Positions 43,444 through 55,107 of a stretch of DNA of 64,000 nt are shown here, piece by piece; the first letter of the stretch is position 1; each line of letters opens with the position of its first letter. The position numbers and the translations under genes are program-made. The stretch spans positions 1,684,451 to 1,748,450 of the forward strand of contig JAAOMT010000664.1 in assembly GCA_016748015.1 (NCBI GenBank), in the 5' to 3' direction. Under the pieces are notes generated by a model. That model was not told where the DNA came from, made no database searches, and saw only the letters and a list, made by a program, of their open reading frames with translations. Source of the DNA: Geosiphon pyriformis (Eukaryota; Glomeromycota; Glomeromycetes; Archaeosporales; Geosiphonaceae).

Positions 43444-44960
43444 ACGTTAATCCAGCATGAGATTCCAAATAACTGGTTCTGACAACATAATAAGAGTTCA
43501 GCCTATATCCACATATGCTCTCTTGTTTCTTGACTTCACACAAAAGAGGATTATAAAATATGTGCCAAAGAAGTGGTAAGAACATCTCTCCTTGATCCAA
43601 ACTATTATGCATCTGATATTCAATTGTCAAACTAAAATCTGTCATTATCTTATTAACATGACCATTTTGAATGTTGCCAAAAAATCTAATGAACTTATCA
43701 CACATCTTTATTTTAACCAAACTGTTCCTAAGATGCTTCTACTTAACAGAGTTGTAAGCCTTTCATATGTCTTGCAAAACCAGCCAGAGTTTATGGTTTT
43801 TTTTCAAAGCAGCTTTAATAACCAAACCAACAGCAAAAATAAGAGATTGCATTAATGTACCCTTTAAAACTGAGAAATTGTCCCTATGTAAAACATCATA
43901 AGTGCTGCATGCCAAAGAAATCCTGTCTAAGAGAATCTTAAAAAAGATTTTGTGAGTAGTCTCAATCAAAGCAATAGGTTGGGTGTTCATAAGAACTCCT
44001 TTCTACTTATAAGGTTTAGGAATCATTAAGACCCAAGCTTTTTTCCAAGCATTAGGCACTAATTCATGAGACAAACATGAATTCAAAAGCACCAAAAGCA
44101 TATTCAAGACCAATCTGTTGTAATGCTTCCAAAGCTCATTTGACACTCCAGAAAGACCAGCAGCTTTGTGATTAGGCAGATTAGAAATCACTCCAAGTAA
44201 CTCATTGAAACTAATAGAACACATCACATTAAAAAAAGCATCATCAAAAATGTACTCCAAAGACCAATATTAATGAGACCAATTATCAGAAAAATCTTTC
44301 ACTATATTACACTTTCTGGTTTAGTTCTCCATAATAATGTTAACCTTGGTCTTAACTAGTTTGAGTTTCAGAATTAGTTCATTCTCAACTACCAGATGGT
44401 TCAAAATTACCTTTGAAAAAGACACTCTAGTACACTCCTAATTGTGTGATCTTTATTGACTGCAAAATTCTCTATCTGTCTATTTATAGCCAATTTGATT
44501 CTTGACTTCTCAGCTCATAAAGACTTAGTAAGCTTAGAGACTTGATATGACTTTTATACACTGAAAAGAGCCGAGCATACATGATCAAAACTTGTACCAG
44601 AGTTTACCACATCCTGCACAATTAAAGCCCTAATATTGTCCAAAGAATTCCAGTGTTTTATAAAGAAAACAAACCTACCAACATCCTCTTCACAAGAGGC
44701 TTTAGCAATTTTTGAGACCAAAAGCTCCAGCTTATAAAACCTAAAAGATTTCTTGGTAAAAATACTATTAAAACTCTTAAATTATTTCTTCCTGAATACA
44801 TTATTAACCAAAAGCATCATAATCTTGCAAACTGTATTTTATATCATGTCCAAGTCCAAAAATTGCTCTAAAGAGACAAAATTATTAGAGAACATAACAG
44901 TATTGGCTGTTGTAGCATTTTTAAACTTGTCTTACTTTGCATCATCAGCACTTTTAAAAT
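43444..44960 (-). pseudogene. Linker and N-terminal half of LINE A RT
   Basis: The linker has LVSKIAKASCEEDVGRFVFF. RT blocks are FDDAFFNVMCSISFNELLGV, NHKAAGLSGVSNELWKHYN, AWKKAWVLMIPKPYK, NTQPIALIETTHKIF, DNFSVLKGTLMQSLIFAVG and LWLVLQDI.KAYNSV, where motif A Asp is Asn. The block continues IKMCDKFIRFFGNI and NSLDQGEMFLPLLW. The frame reaches LESHAGLT at 43448, where the solo LTR is inserted, and resumes at 42473. Confidence 0.85.
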
Positions 44961-44967
44961 CAAACTT

Positions 44968-45710
44968 CTAGTGATTCTTATTTGCCTGCTTGTGAAGAGA
45001 AGTCAACTGAGTGTTTAGCAAACTGCCCAGACCCACCAACACAGAAACTGCTTGATGATTAATGTTAAAGTGATTATTAATGTCTATGACATTGCAACTC
45101 ACTACTGCACTGACTAAATTTAATGAAACCAATACATAATCAATTGTTTTTTCCACACTCCTTGAATTTCTTCATGTAGGACTTTTTATGACCGAACTAC
45201 CCACCAAAAAATTGACCAGTCTCAAATTGAAACACTTCTTAAAACTAGCACATTTTTGCAAATTGTCTTCATTGAAGTTACCACCAAGAATAATGAAAAA
45301 AGATTCATTAACAGCTTTCGCAATAAGAGAGTTGATTTCACCAGTTTGCAAAAACCAAATCACAGACAAAGCACCAGCATAAAACCCTAAGACTAACACA
45401 AAAAGTTTATTTTTGAAAAGTAGTTTAATAAACAGAAGCTAACCAGGTATCTCAGAAACTTTGCACACATGTCTTACTAAAGAAGAATCCATGATGATCA
45501 CAACACCAGCACCCAAATAACCAGATTCCAAACCAAAAGTAAACACCCACATACCATCAAATTTGTTGACAATCCAAAAGTGAATCTTCTTTTTTAGCTT
45601 CAATTCTATAAAAATAGAAATTAAATTGTCTTTGTCTTTGTGCCAATAAATAATATCATTCTGTTTTGCAGAATTGTTCATTTCTCTAACATTACACATA
45701 GCAATTTTCT
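44968..45710 (-). pseudogene. Endonuclease of LINE A
   Basis: Three open pieces give the EEP endonuclease fold: ICNVREMNNSAKQNDIIYWH and IFIELKLKKKIHFWIVN; LLFKNKLFVLVLGFYAGALS and SFFIILGGNFNEDNLQK (strand with catalytic Asn/Asp; usual GDFN reads GGNFN); EKTIDYVLVSLNL and the terminal NINHQAV, where SDH or TDH is usual. The changed Asp residues fit inactivation. It leads into the linker before RT (LVSKIAKASCEED). Confidence 0.8.
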
Positions 45711-45722
45711 ATACCAGACCAC

Positions 45723-47334
45723 TTATTGGGATGAAAGAAGCAAAAAATCACCCAAATCAGAACACAAACAATCCAATCTAACCAGCACCAAACTGATTGA
45801 AGCTTCTAAAAACACCATCTTCGACTCTAAGCCATCTATCTTAGTAGTTAGAATCTTGGAGCTACTTAAACTAAAACCAGAAACATTATTATCAATAGCA
45901 GAGAAAGAGAAGACAAAAGACACTGACACACCATCCAAGATCATGTCTGAGTTCGAACCTGAAGCCAAAAATACAGAAACAGCTGAAGGAAGCACTTGAG
46001 AAACAGATGGCAGAGGCACCAGTTCTACAAAACTCAACTTTTTCATAACACCAGAAACTTGATTGGCTAGAAGTTCCAAAGAGCATTCCAAAGACACCAA
46101 ACAATCATACAAACTGGAAACACCAAGAGGAGCAAAGATATATGAAGAAGACATAGCACCAGAAAACAAACTAGTACTAGAAGAAACTGAAGGAACCACA
46201 AAAAAAGAAGAACCATTAGCAACTTGAGCCCAAGTTTTGCCACCAAAAGAAACTGGGCAAATAATGGGTGTTTGCTTTTTCTTATAAATGTTGGCCAAGC
46301 AAACCTGGTTCTAAGAATTAATTACCTGTTTACTACAACCACCACAATTCTTACCCACTATACAATCAACTGAAATATGACCAAATTGTTTGCATTGAGC
46401 ACAACAAGCCAAAGATAGACCAGTCCAGCACAAATTCATATTCTTAAAAACTGGAATAGAACTAATAGCAGCCATTCTATATGCTTTATTCTCAAAACAA
46501 ACCATTGCACATTTGTTATGGGCATATAAACTTGGATTGCAACCAATAAAGCATGTTTTCTCATCATAAGAATTCAACAAGTTAGAAAGATTATGAGCAG
46601 TAGTTCCAACTGGTAGTGTATACAACAATGCTTAATATTGGTCTCTTGAAGTTCATAATTGTTTATTATTAATTGCCAAAGCCATACATACAGAATTTTT
46701 TCCCATAAAAACAGACCATTTGGAAGCAATTGAACTAGCTACTTCAGATGATTCAAACTCTACTAAAGCCTTTTGCCACAAACCAATCAAACACATTTTG
46801 ATTGATGCAATCTTTTCAAACTTAGAAAAAACAAACTCCACAGCCGATTTGGGAAAATCAACTGGAATTTCCTTGACAATTATTTTCTGATTTGAATGAC
46901 TGCTTGGCTTTTTTACATCATTATTTACCAAAATTTTCTCACAGATTGTTATTTCCTTAGTCTTATTTAAACTCAATTCCGAAATAAATAATGATTTGAT
47001 AATCTTTGGGAATTTTGAGTAAGCAGAGGCTCTCCCAAAACCATCAACTTGATAAAAAATTTTTTTTATTGAAATCAATTTGTTACTAACAGTTTTTTTT
47101 GGAATAGCCAAAAGCTCAATATCTAATGTGAATGATTTTACTGGCTTAAAGCTTCTCTTTTTCAAACATGTAACTTGACACTTAGCAGCTGATTGGAACC
47201 TTTAAACTTAGGAGAAAGAAGCTCCAAAATATCATTAATGTCACTTATATTATTAAAAAAAAGTTTCTTCAGTGATTGTCCCAAAATATACATTCTCATT
47301 TATGTCTTTTTTAGAGTTATATCATCTATCATAT
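45723..47334 (-). pseudogene. ORF1 of LINE A, main part
   Basis: In order on the minus strand: a basic region; an RRM-like fold (46653-47165) with IIVKEIPVDFPKSAVEFVFSKF and LIGLWQKALVEFESSEVAS; then YTLPVGTTAHNLSNLL; then a CCHC zinc knuckle CAQCKQFGHISVDC (~46364-46405); then NIYKKKQTPIICPVSFGGKTW, a Ser-rich stretch, and a short coiled-coil-prone C-terminus (LESKMVFLEASISLVL). This fits a LINE ORF1 RNA-binding protein. Breaks occur at ~46640 and ~46305. The RRM assignment is by pattern only. Confidence 0.75.
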
Positions 47335-48035
47335 TGTTACAGGTTGGAGTAACAAGCTAACGGATAGCAAGGAAGAACAGTATTTTATGGTGATGGAAAT
47401 AAACAAAGAGGATTCAACTTCAAAAAGTGAATTGAATGAGTAAGGATTCAATGTGTGAGATCAGTCTCATAAAATATCTCAGTCGCTATTTTTTTCAAGA
47501 ATAACCAGGGAATTTGAAGGTAGAAAGATAGTCCGTACTGTCAACAATTGATCACCGCTGGTATTAATTCTATGTCTTTACTTTGGCACTCTTAAAATTC
47601 AATATCAGGTATCAACTTGTGCTCTTCAGTCACGTTTATATAAATAGTCTTCAAATACTACAATTATTCAAACAGGGAAAGGCCAACAAGTAATCTTTTA
47701 TCCTAAGATGTTCGGATACTTGAAAGTAGGGAAAGAAAAATTAGCGATAAGAAAGTGATTGAGATGAAATTGTTATTTTATTTATTTGATTCTTGTCTGA
47801 GAAATGATTTTCTACAGCTAAGAAACTCATCGCTTATATAGCTAATGAAAGTGGTCAATGACCAGGTCAACAACTAGGTCAATAATCAGGTTAATAATTA
47901 GGTCAATAATTAGGTCAACGGTCAGGTCATTAATTAGGTCAATAATCACTATCTAAAAATAGAGTGGCTAATTATATGACATCAATGGCTAATACATGTG
48001 ATAACTAATAAAAATTATGGGTTTCAACCATAATA
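47335..48035 (-). repeat. 3' LTR of E4
   Basis: The 701 bp LTR starts TGTTACAGG and ends CCATAATA. It contains eight 12 bp tandem units of GGTCAATGATCA type (47853-47948). A polypurine tract follows (48036-48050, minus strand ttggaaaggataa). Confidence 0.93.
47853..47948. repeat. 12 bp minisatellite, 8 units, in E4 3' LTR
   Basis: Eight consecutive 12-mers read GGTC followed by AATGACCA, AACAACTA, AATAATCA and similar variants. The other LTR has eleven units at 54889-55020. Confidence 0.92.
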
Positions 48036-48661
48036 TTATCCTTTCCAAAGAGATTGAGCTCTGGCGAAATCAAGCTATTTATAGAGTATTCTAATTGAAG
48101 GGTTTTGTCTAACTTAAAACTAACTAGTTTGTTGAAGTCTTTTGTGAATAGAGTGTATAGTACTTGAGACAAAATAAGCTTTGTATCCAAGAGACCAAAT
48201 CTTTGTATAAGAGTTTTGGCTCTTTTAGCAATGGTTAAAACTCTTGGGACATCTAATCGTATAATGCCCAAAATTTTCACTTGTATCTCTGAAGTTGTTT
48301 TCTTCATGAGCTTCATGTCTTCTATGATTTTACCAAGACAACCATAGAGTTCTAGTTGTCTTCCATATGACAAGTTTTTGTCTATGGGCAAGATTTCTTG
48401 TATTGTTTTTCCAATTGTGCTGAAAGGTGAAAGTATTGCTGCTGTTATGCTTTTCAGCAGGTATTTATCCATTTTGCCACCAATTTTTTCTCTTCTGGTA
48501 GTTGTTTTCTTTGGTCTGATAACAGTGTGAGTTCCACTGTTGTCTGTTATGGTGGTTTGTTTTCCAATAGTCAAAGTAGCATTTGGATAGTTTTTGATCC
48601 AGTACTCATAGAGAGTATAGAAAATGTTTTAAATGTTTTGATCCAGGAAATAATTGTTCAT
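48005..48661 (-). pseudogene. 3'-terminal ORF of E4
   Basis: Starts MNNYFLDQNI, then one stop, then IFYTLYEYWIKNYPNATLTI and an open frame (48005-48574) with TTTRREKIGGKMDKYLLKSI, AAILSPFSTIGKTIQEILPI, KIIEDMKLMKKTTSEIQVKI and PELNLFGKDNIMV. It ends inside the 3' LTR, having read through the polypurine tract (LFGKDN). About 218 codons, the same size and place as in E2 and E3, but little sequence similarity. Largely helical with no membrane segment evident. Function unknown. Confidence 0.6.
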
Positions 48662-49950
48662 GTCGATTGAAGATACCTCTGTTTTGGGAATGGTGCATTT
48701 ATTTATATCTGATTTTTGCTGATCATTTGGGTCGGTATTACCACAACAGGTAACCAATCAGGTTGTTTGTGATATTTCTTGAGTCGTGTGCCATGAACAG
48801 ATCAATTATTGAAAATTGTTCCATATTGATCTTGTAAGATATAAGAATCATTGTTCAAAACTTTGTTGACTATAAAGGGTCCTTTCCACTGGCTAGAAAA
48901 TTTATCACCATAGACATTGTTTCTGTTTGAACGGTATTCTAAAACTAAGTCACCAACACTTAAGGAAAGTGTTTTATATGTTTTTTTTTTCTTAAGCTTC
49001 TTTTGGAATTGTTTTATCTTTTCAAAGGCAATTATTCGTACTTCTATTAATGAGTCAAGAATAGTACCAAGTCTTCTTTGCAAAATGTCTTTGTAATTTC
49101 CTATTGTTATTTCTTCAAAGGGTATTGTCTCAATGTCAGTTTCTATTGGTAGGGTTGCCATTCGTCCATAGAGTAGATAAAAAGATTCATAACTTGTTAT
49201 GTCATGATTTACAGTTCTGTAGGTAAACAAAGCTGAAGGCAATACTTTGTCCCATAGGTTGGTTTCTTTACTGGTTTTGGCTAGGGTTTCACATAGTGTT
49301 CTATTGAAACGTTCTACTAGGCCATTTGTTTGGGGGTAATAAGAGGAAGAGAGTTTATGATGTATTCCCATTTTTCTGCAAAGTTCTTCAACCAGTGTAT
49401 TGAGAAAAGCTCTTCTTCTATCAGATAAAAGTTCTTTGGAACAGCCATGGCGACAGATAATATCTTCATAAATGAAATTGGCAATTGAGACTGCTGTTTG
49501 ATCTGGGGTGGCTCTTGCTTCTACCCACTTTGTAAGATAGTTAGTAGCTGTGATAATATATCTGTTGCCATCAAGAGTTACTGTTAAAGGTCCAACAACA
49601 TCTATACCAATTCTGTCAAATGGTTGACCAACAGAGATCAGATAGATATTTTCCTTGTGATTGGGTTTTCCTCTTCTTTAACAGATATTACAGGTTTTAA
49701 TGTATTCAGCAATGTCTTTTCTCAAGATAGGCCAATAATAGCGAGCTAAAGTTTTCTGAATCGTTTTTGTTTTTCTAAAGTGTCTAGCTAATAGATCAGT
49801 GTGCATATTGTAGATCACAATTTCTCTTTCTTTAAATCTAATGACTCTCTGAGGGCAGTCAGGATCTTTTCTATTTCTTTTATATAACTGGTTTTGGTGA
49901 ATCAAATAGAAATTTAATTGTTTGCACAAATGTTCTTTTTACTGTCAAGT
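48662..49950 (-). pseudogene. Integrase of E4
   Basis: The zinc-binding part (49678-49929) has NMHTDLLARHFRKTKTIQK, RYYWPILRKDIAEYIKTCNI and a CNIC pair. The core has FDRIGIDVVGPLTVTLDGN (first catalytic Asp intact) and KLSSSYYPQTNGLVERFNRT (48802-49371; catalytic Glu in VERF), SALFTYRTVNHDITSYESF and LLYGRMATLPIETDIE. The C-terminal part has LSVGDLVLEYRSNRNN and SQWKGPFIVNKVLNNDSYIL (GPY/F-type). Stops lie near 49678 and around the core. The 48662-48800 part links to the 3' ORF. Confidence 0.9.
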
Positions 49951-50029
49951 ATAGTCCAGCGGGTATTGTCCTTTATCCAAAAATTCCATTAAGGCAGAGT
50001 AGTTGTCCAAGTCCATTATTATGTTTGTT

Positions 50030-50576
50030 TGTGGGGGAGTTACAAATAATTAAGTTGGTTTAGTTTGAGAGGGTTTTACTATCACTGAATAGTAAGTCTG
50101 GAGAGAGCGTTGGCGTTTTGATGATTAGCTTCTTTGCAGTATTGAATGTTATAGTCAAATTCATCCAAGTGGAGTATCTAGCAAGTTATCTATTTATGTT
50201 CCAGGTTTTTTTTGTTGCATAGCCAAACCAAAACTTGGTAATCTATTACCACCAAAAATTTTACACCCTTAAGATATTTGTCTCAGTAGCTAGTAGTCCA
50301 AACTACTGCTAAGCATTCTTGCTCAGTGACTGAATAGTTCCTTTCTGCTGGTGTGAGAGTTCTACTGACATATGCTACAGCATGTTTCCTGCCATCTTCA
50401 TCTTTCTGGGAAAGAACAACACCAAGTCCATAGCCAAATGCATCAGTATGGAGGATAAAAGGTCGATCCAGATTAGATTGCCTGAGAATGGGTTCTGTAA
50501 CCAGTTTTTTCTTCAGAATTTCAAATGCTTTTTGTTGATAAGTGCTCCAGTAATAATTAATGTTTTTCCTAAGTAG
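50030..50576 (-). pseudogene. RNase H of E4
   Basis: Blocks: YQQKAFEILKKKLVTEPILR, FILHTDAFGYGLGVVLSQKD (catalytic Asp), HAVAYVSRTLTPAERNYSVT, EQECLAVVW with the Glu helix, KFLVVIDYQVLVWL and NANALSRL. Interrupted by stops at ~50210-50290. Confidence 0.85.
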
Positions 50577-51290
50577 CTAATTGAAAGGAGCAGCAATTTT
50601 GAAGAAATCCTTGACAAACTTGTGATAATAAGAGGCCAAACCAAGAAAAGAGCGTAGTTCATGAACATTCATTGGTTGTCTAATGTTTTGAACTTTTTCA
50701 ATTTTGGCTGGATCAGGGAAGATTCTATCTTTTGTAATAAAATGGCCAAGGAACTGGGTGGATTGACGTCCAAAGAATGATTTAATTGGATTGATCTTAA
50801 GGTCAGCATTTCTAAGGAGGTCAAAAACCTTTTGCAAATGTTCAAGATGTTCATCCCAGGTTTTTGAGTATACCATTATGTCATCCAAGTAGACTAGAAC
50901 AAAGTTTTTTTTTACTGATTCAAATACTTTGTCTATTAAGCATTGAAAGGTGGGAGGAGTATTTGTGAGACCAAAAGGCATGACTGTGAATTCATAGATG
51001 CCATACTTGGTAATGAAGACAGTTTTTTTTCTGCTTTTTGGATCCATCTCTACTTGTCAGAATTCAGCAGTTAAGTCAATGGTTGAGAAGAAAACAGCAC
51101 TATAGAATTGGTTTAGCATTGCATCAATCTTGGGAAGTGGGTACATGTCTCTTTCAATAATGGCATTTAATTGGCAATAGTCAACACAAAAGCGTAGGGT
51201 TCCTCTTTTCTTGGATACCACTACAACTGGGAATGCCCATTTACTCTTGGTTTCCTGTATGAATCCAAGGTTTTTCATTCAGGTTATTTT
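50577..51290 (-). pseudogene. Reverse transcriptase of E4
   Basis: Two frames joined at a stop near 51055 (TGA at a Trp-type site): MKNLGFIQETKSKWAFPVVV, RFCVDYCQLNAIIERDMYPL, FFSTIDLTAEF (first catalytic Asp) and FTVMPFGLTNTPPTFQCLID, NFVLVYLDDIMVYSKTWDEH (YLDD at 50880-50891), INPIKSFFGRQSTQFLGHFI and LRSFLGLASYYHKFVKDFF. Both catalytic Asp positions are kept. Confidence 0.92.
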
Positions 51291-51323
51291 CTTTTTGATA
51301 AATTCATTATTGTGCTGGTTAGA

Positions 51324-52080
51324 TTAATAGGACTTCAAATGAATGTGACGAGTTTCTCTAATGATAATGGTGTATTGTATTACATGTGTACATTTAGGAG
51401 GTTCACCTTCTTTTGAGATAACTGGGCTGTTTCTAGCCAGCAGGTTTTCAATGTCTATCTTTCTTTCTTCTGGAAAGGGTTCTCTTTGTTCTACAACCAG
51501 TGATTGGATTTCAGGTGGTTCATTTTCAAAGGACTTTTGGACTTCTTTTATTTTCTCATGGGGTATCAAGCTGATTGGTTCCCAATCTTTGTAATAGATC
51601 AGGCAGGACATGTATTCATTGCTAGGAGAATACAATAGTTTGTCGCACCAGCACCGGGCACAAGGACCATGCCACCAATAACTGTATTTGGCTTTCTTGC
51701 CTGGCTTTCTGTCAAAGATTCTTCTGAGCATGTTATAATAAGACCAGTAGATCAGCTTGCAATTGACAATGATTCCTTCTTTATCTGCCTTGACATTATT
51801 CAGTGGTTTGCCATTGCTGGTAAAAATGGTATAGGCAAGTTCAGCAGTTTCTTCTTGTTCTTCTTGTTCTTCTTCTTTCTCACTTTTTTTATCATCTGAT
51901 TCGTCTGATTCATTTTCTTCTGGGCTCTGCTTGGGTACTAGGGGAGTTGTCCAATGGCAACATTTAATCACAATAGGTTTCTCACCACATCTAATGGTTA
52001 GTTCACAGAGTTCATAATCAAGCAAAGCTTTTGCTTTCTTGAGCCATTCATTGCCAACAATAATGATGTATTCTTTTGCT
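51324..52080 (-). pseudogene. Protease C-terminus and protease-RT linker of E4
   Basis: Open for 233 codons: LDYELCELTIRCGEKPIVIK, an acidic stretch rich in Glu and Asp, YTIFTSNGKPLNNVKA, then KYSYWWHGPCARCWCDKLLY, PEIQSLVVEQREPFPEERKI and THVIQYTIIIRETRHIHLK leading to RT. The short CARCWC cluster recalls the Cys-rich region of families 1 and 2, but there is no dUTPase motif. The beginning IIIVGNEWLKKAKALL is in a different frame from the upstream protease. Confidence 0.7.
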
Positions 52081-52770
52081 TCAGATACTCCATATCAGTT
52101 TCAATGCTGATACTATTAATGCGAACAGGAATAGCTTTGGCTATGCCAAGCCCTTTCTTCTTATCACTATGTACATTGGTCATTGGTTGTGTGGATGGTT
52201 TATCAATTTTTCTGCCAATTGCTTCAAGAAAGTGTTTAGCAATAACACTAACAGATGATCCACTGTCTAGAATCAAATCGATGAAGTAGCCAGCCACTTG
52301 GGCTTTGCAAATTAGAGGAGTGACATTGTTATTGTCAGCAAGTCCAGCTTGGCGAGGGCATTTGTTGGTTTTGGGTGTCTTTTTCTTTAGAATCAGAGAT
52401 TTGCGAAGATTTTTTCTGAATTGTGGATGGGTTATTAATTGGCCAAAGGTTATATGTGCTGGGGTTTCCATAAGGTCTTTGACAACAGAATAGGTGCCAG
52501 ATTTTTGTACTATTTCTGGGGGTTCCAACTTTGGAGGGTTCTTGAAAACTTTGGCTTTTGGGGGCTCATTGTTGTCAGCAGTTGATGTAGAAGCTTTATT
52601 GAGGTCCAAAACAAAATCAACTTTGGCTTTCTTCTTCTTTCTTGTGAATTCAGAGGGGTTGATTGCTAATTCATCCATGTCATGGTCATTATCAGTTAAG
52701 TTAAAAGTGTAAAAGGGGTTTTCTTTTGGTTGGCTTGCACTCTTACCCTTTGGAGGTATGTCTACCAGTT
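51998..52770 (-). pseudogene. Aspartic protease of E4
   Basis: Reads DELAINPSEFTRKKKKAKVD, then FGQLITHPQFRKNLRKSLI, then KAQVAGYFIDLILDSGSSVSVIA with DSG at 52259-52267. PVRINSISIETDME is followed by a one-base frameshift near 52090; beyond it the other frame reads AKEYIIIVGNEWL, the expected protease end. The N-terminal basic/Pro-rich region joins gag. Confidence 0.85.
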
Positions 52771-52776
52771 TAAAGG

Positions 52777-54350
52777 CTAATAAACAGTGGCTTCAACTAG
52801 AGGATCCTCTCCAAAGAAATTGATGTTGGCATGATTGGGTCTTTGATTGGGGACATTGTTATTGTTGTTGGGTCTGTTGTTTTGGTTGTCATTGTTTCTG
52901 GGAGCTAGAGGAGACAGTAGAGAATTGTTACAATCTCTTGAATAATGTCCAGTTAATTCACAATGATAGCACACAAGTGGGCCATGATTTTGCTGTCTTT
53001 GATAGGGAGGTTGCTGGGGCTGGTTAAAACAAGGTTCGTATCTAGGTCTTGGTGGTTGCTGGTTATTTCTGACTGCTTGTGCCAAAAGTTTTAATAACTG
53101 GGCAAGATTGGCTATAAGTCTATCAATTAATTGTTCATTTGGATCTTGAGTTTGGGCAGCAAAAGAAGCAGCAGCCATTTGAGGGGCAGGAGCCATGACA
53201 GAAGCAGAAGCAAAAACTGGAAGTGTAGATCCCAAATGTATTCTTTGATTGTCTTCAATTTGTTGGGCAAGTTCAATGGCCATGTCCATTATAGGGTTGT
53301 CTTTTAGGGCCAAGAGAGGCCAAAGAGCATAAGATAAATTGGTTCTTAATCCTTTTGTGAAGGAATGAATCTTTTGTTTTTCTGTCCAGTTTCTCCTAGA
53401 GTCTACACGTTTGATTAGCTTTCTAATAGCTTTGGCATATTCAGTCACTACTTCTCCAGGGCCTTGAGTTCTTCTTTCCAATTCCATGCACCATTTGGAT
53501 ATTAATATTGGGGTTCTGAACTTGGCCTCAAATCAGGTAGTAAAAGAGGTATTTTCTTCTCCAGCATTGATTGGTGTCCATCTGATTATTCTGTGTTGAG
53601 CATTGGCATCTGTTTCTTGTGAGAACCAGGTAGCAGAAGAGCCTTGGAGGTAGTCACCAACAATTTGGAACTTGTATTTTTCATCATACTGGTTGGCTGT
53701 GGCAGCTCTCTCAAAATCATCCAATCATTCAATTGGATCTTGTGCATCACCTCTAAATAGTGGTAGTGGGGTATTGTTTCTTCTTCCTAGAGCAATTTGT
53801 ATATCTTGGAGGGCGGCCAGAATGTTTGCTTGCATGGGGTCATTAGCCATTGGTTCAGGGGTAACTGTTTGTGTAGACGAGTCTGATTTGCTTGATAAAA
53901 AGTCAAAAACAGAGGCAGTTTGGTAGCTTTCTTCTTCTGTTTCAAAGAGAGTTTCAGTTGCTTGATGGGCAGCAATCTAAATGTGGATTTGATGATTCAG
54001 ATATTCGAAATCAGAGGGCTGTTGTTCAAAGATTGCAGAATATAAGAGCTGATTGATACTGTTGTTTCTTCTTTCAAAGTCATTTTCAAAATAAGCTTGG
54101 TCAAAGTAATAGGTTGTATAAGCTGTGTAGGTTTCAGCTGAATGCTCGTTCAGAAACTAGTTCCAAAAGTCTTAAAATTGTCTACTGGATTGTTCTTCAA
54201 GGGGAAAGCAGATCAAGCAGAAGGGCAGAGGATTAAGTTCAATGAAATCTAGATCATTTCTGTTGTGTGCTGCAAAGTGTTCTTCTAATTGCTATGGCAG
54301 ATATAAGTAATCACCCATACAATGAAGGAATAAGTAAATTTTGACAACCT
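52777..54350 (-). pseudogene. gag of E4
   Basis: The open C-terminal part (52777-53487, 236 codons) has MELERRTQGPGEVVTEYAKA, GLRTNLSYALWPLLALKDNP, an Ala/Pro-rich spacer, and the zinc knuckle CYHCELTGHYSRDC (~52930-52972) followed by an Asn/Pro-rich tail. Upstream pieces include ATANQYDEKYKFQIVGDYLQ, SSATWFSQETDANAQHRIIR (capsid-like) and SVFDFLSSKSDSSTQTVTPE. The N-terminal region to ~54350 is broken. It corresponds to a typical gypsy Gag. Confidence 0.85.
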
Positions 54351-54364
54351 CACAGGGAGCACCA
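54348..54364 (-). other. Primer binding site of E4 (candidate)
   Basis: The minus strand reads TGGTGCTCCCTGTGAGG, six bases inside the 5' LTR. The first eight bases equal those of family 1. Confidence 0.6.
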
Positions 54365-54370
54365 CTTTTA

Positions 54371-55107
54371 TGTTACGGGTTGGAGTAACAAGCTAACGGA
54401 TAGCAAGGAAGAACAGTATTGTATGGTGATGGAAATAAACAAAGAGGATTCAACTTCAAAGAGCGAATTGAATGAGTAAGGATTCAATGTGCAAGATCAG
54501 TCTCATAAAATATTTCAGTTGCTATTCTTTTCAAGGATAACCAGGGAATCTGAAGGTAGAAAGATAGTCCATACTGTCAACAATTGATCACCACTAGTAT
54601 TAATTCTATGCCTTTACTTTGGTACTCTTAGAATTCAATATCAGATATCAACTTGTGCTTTTTAGTTATGTTTATACAAATAGTCTTCAAATACTACAAT
54701 TATTCAAACAGAAAAAGGCCAACAAGTAATCTTTTATCTTAAGATGTTCGAATACTTAAAGGTAAGGAAAAGAAAATTAGCGATAAGAGAGTGATTGAGA
54801 TGAAATTGTTATTTTATTTATTTGATTTTTGTCTGAGAAATGATTTTCTACAGCTAAGAGACTCATCACTTATATAGCTAATGAAAGTGGTCAACAACCA
54901 GGTCAACAACTAGGTCAATGATCAGATCAATGATCAGGTCAATGATTAGGTCATTGATCAGGTCAATAATCAGGTCAATGATCAGGTCAATGGTCAGGTC
55001 ATTGATCAGGTCAATGATCACTATCTAAAAATAGAGTGGCTAATTATATGACATCAATGGCTAATACATGTGATAATTAATAAAAATTATGGGTTTCAAT
55101 CATAACA
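54371..55107 (-). repeat. 5' LTR of E4
   Basis: The 737 bp LTR starts TGTTACGGG and ends TCATAACA, followed by atat. It matches 47335-48035 closely. The 36 bp length difference equals three 12 bp minisatellite units. Confidence 0.95.
54889..55020. repeat. 12 bp minisatellite, 11 units, in E4 5' LTR
   Basis: Eleven tandem 12-mers of GGTCAATGATCA type; many contain the palindrome TGATCA. This is a spacerless tandem repeat, not a CRISPR array. Confidence 0.95.

Larger units (their letters stand above)
47335..55107 (-). mobile_element. E4: full-length Ty3/gypsy element (family 3)
   Basis: This 7,773 bp element has LTRs 47335-48035 and 54371-55107 and target duplication atat (47331-47334 and 55108-55111). 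It is inserted in ORF1 of LINE A. Order from 5': gag, protease, linker, RT, RNase H, integrase, 3' ORF. It has no dUTPase and no large Cys-rich module. RT keeps YLDD and integrase keeps the first catalytic Asp. It is less decayed than E1-E3 but has stops and a frameshift in the protease. Confidence 0.95.

Noticed and set aside
54889-55020. Possible CRISPR array
   Set aside because: Units are 12 bp, directly adjacent, without spacers, and lie in both LTRs of a gypsy element. It is a minisatellite.
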